Source: Chelatococcus asaccharovorans (lineage in GTDB: Bacteria > Pseudomonadota > Alphaproteobacteria > Rhizobiales > Beijerinckiaceae). From it: DNA of 64,000 nt. The notes beneath the pieces are model-generated. The model was not told the DNA's origin, did not search any database, and saw only the letters and a list, made by a program, of their open reading frames with translations. Numbering within the stretch: position 1 is the first letter of the stretch; the number at the start of each line of letters is the position of its first letter. Below, piece after piece: positions 60,581 through 64,000 of the stretch. The stretch covers positions 1-64,000 of the forward strand of contig NZ_QJJK01000006.1 of NCBI RefSeq assembly GCF_003201475.1. The letters run 5' to 3'. A program made the position numbers and the translations under genes.

Positions 60581-61989
60581 TTCTCCATGACGGCGCCGAT
60601 GTCGACCGCCGCGCCAAATCCCGCAATGTCCGACATGATGCGTGCCGCTCTCTCCTCACCGATAACCGGGACGGCGAGGGTCACGAATTTGGCTTCCAGA
60701 TCCTGCGGCGAGAGCATGCGCTGTCCGATCGCGACGTTCTTGCCGACCTCCCATTCCAGCACCCGACCATTGTGCAGCGTCACCGCGAGGCGCGCAGAAT
60801 CTATGCTATGCGCCAAGTCTGCGACCAAACCGATGCGCGCGCGGAGGTCGGCCAGTCGTAGGTCGCTGATGGCGGCTTCCCCAAAGTCCTCGAGACGGGG
60901 TTGACCGTGTAGGAGAGTCGCTGCAAGCGCGTGCTGGGCGCTCAACTGTGCCTCGCCGCGAGACGAGATGTTCGGCCGGTTCGCTCGGATGAGCAGCAGA
61001 GGCGGGCCATGCGCAGCGATCGTCGCGATCTCGTCACTTCCAACCGCCTCGGCAACGGCCCTGCCGCACTCGACCAGCGGGTTGATGACGACGGCACAGG
61101 GATAGGGCTTGAGCTGCACGCTCTCCAGCTCCCAGCCCGGCCGGTCGATCCGGCGCGGCAAGTCGACGCTCGCATTCGCTCCAAACAAGTCGACGAATCC
61201 GAAAGGCGCCTCGATGGCGTTGGCCGGCGCCGTGAATCCGCGTTCAGCGAGGATCGCCGACAACAGGCCGTTACGCGCAGCACCGGCGACCGCAAGGCTC
61301 TTGGACATGGCCCCGAGGCTGACGACGAGACCACAAGCCTGAGTGGCCGCATGCGCCATCGCAACAGACGTGTGCTCTAGCGGCAGCCCCATCGCTCTCG
61401 CGGCCCCCGCAGCGGCGCCTACGACTCCCGTGGTGGCGGTGATATGCCATCCACGTGCATAATGCGCCGGCGTGAGCGACCGGCCCAGCCGGCAGGCGAC
61501 CTCTACCCCAAGGATCAGCGACTGAAGCAGCACTGTCCCGCTCGTCGGACGCTGCTGCGACAGCGCCAACAGGGCAGACGCCACCGGTCCGATCGGATGC
61601 GCGACGGTCGGCAGGTGCGTGTCGTCGAAGTCGAGGACGTTCGCGCTCGCGGCGTTCAGATAGCTCGCGCTCAGCGGATTGGTCCGAATGCGGGTGCCCA
61701 GCACTGTCGATGGACCTGACTCTGCCCCAACGCCGATCGCTTCCGAGAGGATGGCCTGAGAGGGCTGTGTGCTGCCGCCGATTGCAGTTCCAACGAAGTT
61801 GAGAATTGCACGCGCCGCCGCAGCGAGAGCGGCGTCGCTGAACGCGCCGACCGGCGTTTCGGCAACCATGGCCGCAAGGCGGTTTGTAAAGCCCGACCGG
61901 GCCTCCTCCGTTACCGTAGAGCCCGCTTTCAACTGTCGTTCACCACCCAAGAAGCACACCCCGACCTCAATCGAATTTTTTTGTAGCAC
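60553..61989 (-). CDS. MmgE/PrpD family protein (second member)
   Basis: A 478-residue MmgE/PrpD protein with NVLDFDDTHLPTVAHPIGPV (active-site region) and LKPYPCAVVINPLVECG. Start GTG 61989 is the earliest; codons before about residue 25 show no family likeness, so a later start such as GTG 61962 is possible. The C-terminus ends EKWNFMEKWN, a duplication caused by an 18-bp tandem repeat. The AT-rich motif at 61980-62005 overlaps its start, which would make binding there repressive. Confidence 0.87.
   Translation of the reverse strand: MLQKNSIEVGVCFLGGERQLKAGSTVTEEARSGFTNRLAAMVAETPVGAFSDAALAAAARAILNFVGTAIGGSTQPSQAILSEAIGVGAESGPSTVLGTRIRTNPLSASYLNAASANVLDFDDTHLPTVAHPIGPVASALLALSQQRPTSGTVLLQSLILGVEVACRLGRSLTPAHYARGWHITATTGVVGAAAGAARAMGLPLEHTSVAMAHAATQACGLVVSLGAMSKSLAVAGAARNGLLSAILAERGFTAPANAIEAPFGFVDLFGANASVDLPRRIDRPGWELESVQLKPYPCAVVINPLVECGRAVAEAVGSDEIATIAAHGPPLLLIRANRPNISSRGEAQLSAQHALAATLLHGQPRLEDFGEAAISDLRLADLRARIGLVADLAHSIDSARLAVTLHNGRVLEWEVGKNVAIGQRMLSPQDLEAKFVTLAVPVIGEERAARIMSDIAGFGAAVDIGAVMEKWNFMEKWN
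60555..60590. repeat. 18-bp tandem duplication at a gene overlap
   Basis: AATTCCATTTCTCCATGA occurs twice in direct succession (60555-60572, 60573-60590). Being a multiple of three, it keeps both overlapping genes open, adding six residues to the end of the PrpD protein and a second start region to the dehydrogenase. Confidence 0.9.
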
Positions 61990-62005
61990 TTAATCTTTTT
62001 AATTG
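61980..62005. promoter_or_regulatory. AT-rich recurring motif, copy 3 (before PrpD and amidase-like genes)
   Basis: On the minus strand CAATTAAAAAGATTAAGTGC then TACAAA, matching copy 1 outside a 4-base spacer and one further base. It lies in the divergent gap between the second PrpD gene and the dimethylformamidase-like gene, overlapping the former's putative start. Confidence 0.5.
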
Positions 62006-62071
62006 ATAGGTAGGTATGAGTGGAATTCTGTACAGGCCGGAAACGGGCGGCGAACGCGTGGGGATTGGACT

Positions 62072-64000
62072 GTGGTTCTGCCGCTCATCGGATACGCGGA
62101 CCGCTTCAGTGCGAAGCCCGGAGAAACAGTCCGGTTCATGGTGAGCAGCCTCGCCAGTGAGCCCTACGTCGCCACGCTCGTCCGCCTCGTGTGCGCGGAT
62201 CCCAATCCCGACGGCCCCGGCTCGGTCGAAGTTGATCTTTCAGCAGTTTTCCGGTCACAGTTTCCATCACGTCCGCAGACGACAGACGTCGGCTCCCGCG
62301 CCAACGTAACAGCGACGACCTGCCCTTACAGCAGGGATGCAGGCGTCAGTGTGCTTGCGACTATCTGGCCAACGACGCCGCAGAAGGGCCTACAGGACAT
62401 CATCAGTGTCCACGATGCCGCCGGGGGCTTTGCCCTCAGCCTCGGCGAGGGTGGCCGGCTACAGTTCCGCTGGGGGCGAGATGCCGTCGTACGTCTCCCG
62501 ACAATACTGCGCCCACGGCGGTTCTACCGCGTTTGGGCGAGCTTCAGCCCGCTGCACGGTGTCCTGTCCATCGACCAACTCGATCTTGATACCGGCAAGA
62601 GCGAACACGCGGAGATCGGACTGAGAGACGCTGCCGGTGAAGCAAGCGATGGGGTCGCGATCTCCATCGCCGCGGCCGCCGGCGGCACACCGCGGCATCA
62701 CTATAATGGCAAGATCGAACGCCCCGCCATCGCGTCCGGAGGACTCACCGACGCGGAGGTGGAGCACTTCTTCAACAGAGGCGAACTGCCCCCGGCCAAG
62801 ACCGTCGCCTGCTGGGATTTCTCGAGGGATATCCCTGGCACCATCGCTTACGACACGGGCCCAAACGGGCTTGATGCGCAACTGGTCAACCTGCCGGCGC
62901 GCGCGATGCTGGGCTCGAACTGGTCAGGCCGCGAAATGAGCTGGCGCCACGCGCCCGACGAGTACGGCGCCATCCACTTTCACGACGACGATCTCGGCGA
63001 CGCTGGGTGGGAAGCAGACTTTAGCTGGACGGTGCCGGCCGACCTGGCAAGCGGGATTTACGCCATGCGGCTCGACGGCGGCGGACATCGCGACCATTTG
63101 GTGTTCGCCATCCGCCCCGCCGCGCCGACCGCGACGCTGGCCCTGCTTCTGCCCACGCTCACCTATCAAACCTATGCGAATTTCGCGCGCCCCGAAAACC
63201 CCGAGCTGCGCGAGCGCATCAGCGTGTGGGGCGTGGCCCAGAACATCGTTGCGGAACATCCGGAATACGGCCTATCGATGTATAACAAGCACAGCGACAC
63301 CAGTGGCGTGTGTCACGCATCGAGCAACAGGCCGTTGCTCGAACTGCGCCCCGGACAACTGCACACCTTCGATCCGAAGGGCTCCGGCCTGCTGCACTTC
63401 AATGCCGACCTGCACATCATCAAGTGGCTCGAAGACAACGGCATCGCCTATGACGTGCTGACCGACCACGACCTGCATCGCGAAGGCCCTGCGCTGCTCG
63501 CACCCTACCAGTGCGTGATGACGGGGTCGCACCCCGAGTATCACACGAGCGAGACGCTTGACGGGATCGAGCACTACGTGAAGGGTGGAGGCAATCTGAT
63601 CTATATGGGGGCCAACGGCTTCTACTGGCGCGTGTGCTTCCACCGCGACTTGCCCGACGTCATCGAGCTGCGCCGGGCCGAGGGTGGCGTGCGCAGCTGG
63701 GCCTCAGAGCCGGGCGAGTACTATCACGCCTTCGACGGCACCTATGGCGGCCTGTGGCGTCGCCTCAACCGCCCGCCGCAACGCCTTGTTGGCGTGGGCT
63801 TCAGCAGCCAGGGCGACTACTCGAGCTCCTATTACCGCCGCTCGGGCGCCTCCTACGGCGCCGATGCTGCGTGGCTCATGGACGGCATCGAGGACGAGAT
63901 CATTGGCGACTTCGGCTACTTCGCCGGTGGGGCCGCCGGGCTTGAGCTCGACCGCGCCGACCCGCTTCTCGGCACGCCCGACGGAGCCATCGTCATTGCC
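62072..64000 (+). CDS. N,N-dimethylformamidase large-subunit-like amidohydrolase (partial, runs off window)
   Basis: 643 codons are open to the window end; family members are about 760 residues. GTG 62072 gives VLPLIGYADRFSAKPGET, matching the family N-terminus (an ATG at 62016 is in another frame and soon stops). Residues 1-60 are a beta-sandwich, then a LamG-like part (about 85-245), then the catalytic domain. The tyrosine and glutamate iron ligands of the Paracoccus enzyme have counterparts in TYQTYANF (365/368), YGLSMYNKH (Tyr404) and TGSHPEYH (Glu489). No small-subunit gene is seen before it. It probably hydrolyses an N-substituted amide. Confidence 0.88.
   Translation, partial: MVLPLIGYADRFSAKPGETVRFMVSSLASEPYVATLVRLVCADPNPDGPGSVEVDLSAVFRSQFPSRPQTTDVGSRANVTATTCPYSRDAGVSVLATIWPTTPQKGLQDIISVHDAAGGFALSLGEGGRLQFRWGRDAVVRLPTILRPRRFYRVWASFSPLHGVLSIDQLDLDTGKSEHAEIGLRDAAGEASDGVAISIAAAAGGTPRHHYNGKIERPAIASGGLTDAEVEHFFNRGELPPAKTVACWDFSRDIPGTIAYDTGPNGLDAQLVNLPARAMLGSNWSGREMSWRHAPDEYGAIHFHDDDLGDAGWEADFSWTVPADLASGIYAMRLDGGGHRDHLVFAIRPAAPTATLALLLPTLTYQTYANFARPENPELRERISVWGVAQNIVAEHPEYGLSMYNKHSDTSGVCHASSNRPLLELRPGQLHTFDPKGSGLLHFNADLHIIKWLEDNGIAYDVLTDHDLHREGPALLAPYQCVMTGSHPEYHTSETLDGIEHYVKGGGNLIYMGANGFYWRVCFHRDLPDVIELRRAEGGVRSWASEPGEYYHAFDGTYGGLWRRLNRPPQRLVGVGFSSQGDYSSSYYRRSGASYGADAAWLMDGIEDEIIGDFGYFAGGAAGLELDRADPLLGTPDGAIVIA

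Noticed and set aside
62016-62071. ATG start for the dimethylformamidase-like gene
   Set aside because: It is out of frame with the homologous protein and meets a stop soon after; GTG 62072 gives the family N-terminus.
1-64000. CRISPR array, rRNA or tRNA genes
   Set aside because: No evenly spaced direct repeats and no tRNA-like T-loop (GGTTCRA) in a cloverleaf setting were noticed on either strand.

Overview
The window reads as GC-rich alphaproteobacterial DNA, most likely Hyphomicrobiales (Rhizobiales). The evidence is the gene families (paired ABC importers, CoA-transferases, IclR/TetR/XRE regulators, an ECF sigma factor with an NrsF-type anti-sigma), many ATGA-type start/stop overlaps, and three copies of a 106-bp CTAG-bounded intergenic palindromic repeat of a kind seen in rhizobial genomes. 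No rRNA, tRNA or CRISPR array was recognised. Nearly all of it is accessory metabolism, with several scars of past rearrangement.

Region by region. 0.4-3.5 kb: acyl-CoA dehydrogenase diverging from a CoA-transferase/TetR pair, with a TetR-type palindrome between them. 3.9-4.3 kb: a small lipoprotein and a small unknown protein. 4.7-19.5 kb: an IclR regulator diverging from a 13-gene unit: amino-acid ABC importer, three metallopeptidases (M24, M20, M28), an Asp/Glu-racemase homologue, an isoaspartyl-dipeptidase-type amidohydrolase, a polyamine-type ABC importer and a NodB-type deacetylase. Together these suggest uptake and breakdown of unusual peptides. 19.5-28.2 kb: a Tat-exported amidohydrolase, a TetR-SnoaL-TfoX-oxidoreductase-DJ-1 operon, a TetR/GST pair, and remnants of an alcohol dehydrogenase, a DNA methylase, transposases, an SDR and traG. 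28.4-32.2 kb: a bufferin-type RiPP locus (DUF2282 precursor, DUF692 MNIO enzyme, DUF2063 partner, DoxX) facing an ECF sigma/NrsF pair, with matching TGTAACG-N16-CGAA promoters on both sides of the divergent gap. 32.7-33.9 kb: a small RTX-like protein and a broken 3-hydroxyacyl-CoA dehydrogenase fragment.

33.9-64 kb looks like one large catabolic island. It holds a polyamine/opine-type ABC importer, an SDR bracketed by inverted repeats, and a tightly overlapping 15-gene minus-strand operon (55.9 down to 38.8 kb). That operon encodes a TPP enzyme, an aldehyde dehydrogenase, MmgE/PrpD, two CoA-transferases, an acid-CoA ligase, an acyl-CoA dehydrogenase, two crotonase-fold enzymes (one BadI/MenB-like), SDRs, 3-hydroxyacyl-CoA dehydrogenases, an M81/MlrC hydrolase and a class-III aminotransferase-fold enzyme. 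Next to it are an amidase operon with an XRE-cupin regulator and a threonine-aldolase-like enzyme, a second PrpD/3-hydroxyisobutyrate-dehydrogenase pair, and the start of an N,N-dimethylformamidase-like large subunit running off the window. An AT-rich motif recurs before three of these transcription units. My inference is a pathway that imports an amide-containing, possibly alicyclic, acid, hydrolyses the amide, activates the acid with CoA and opens it by beta-oxidation-type chemistry. The substrate itself cannot be read from the sequence.
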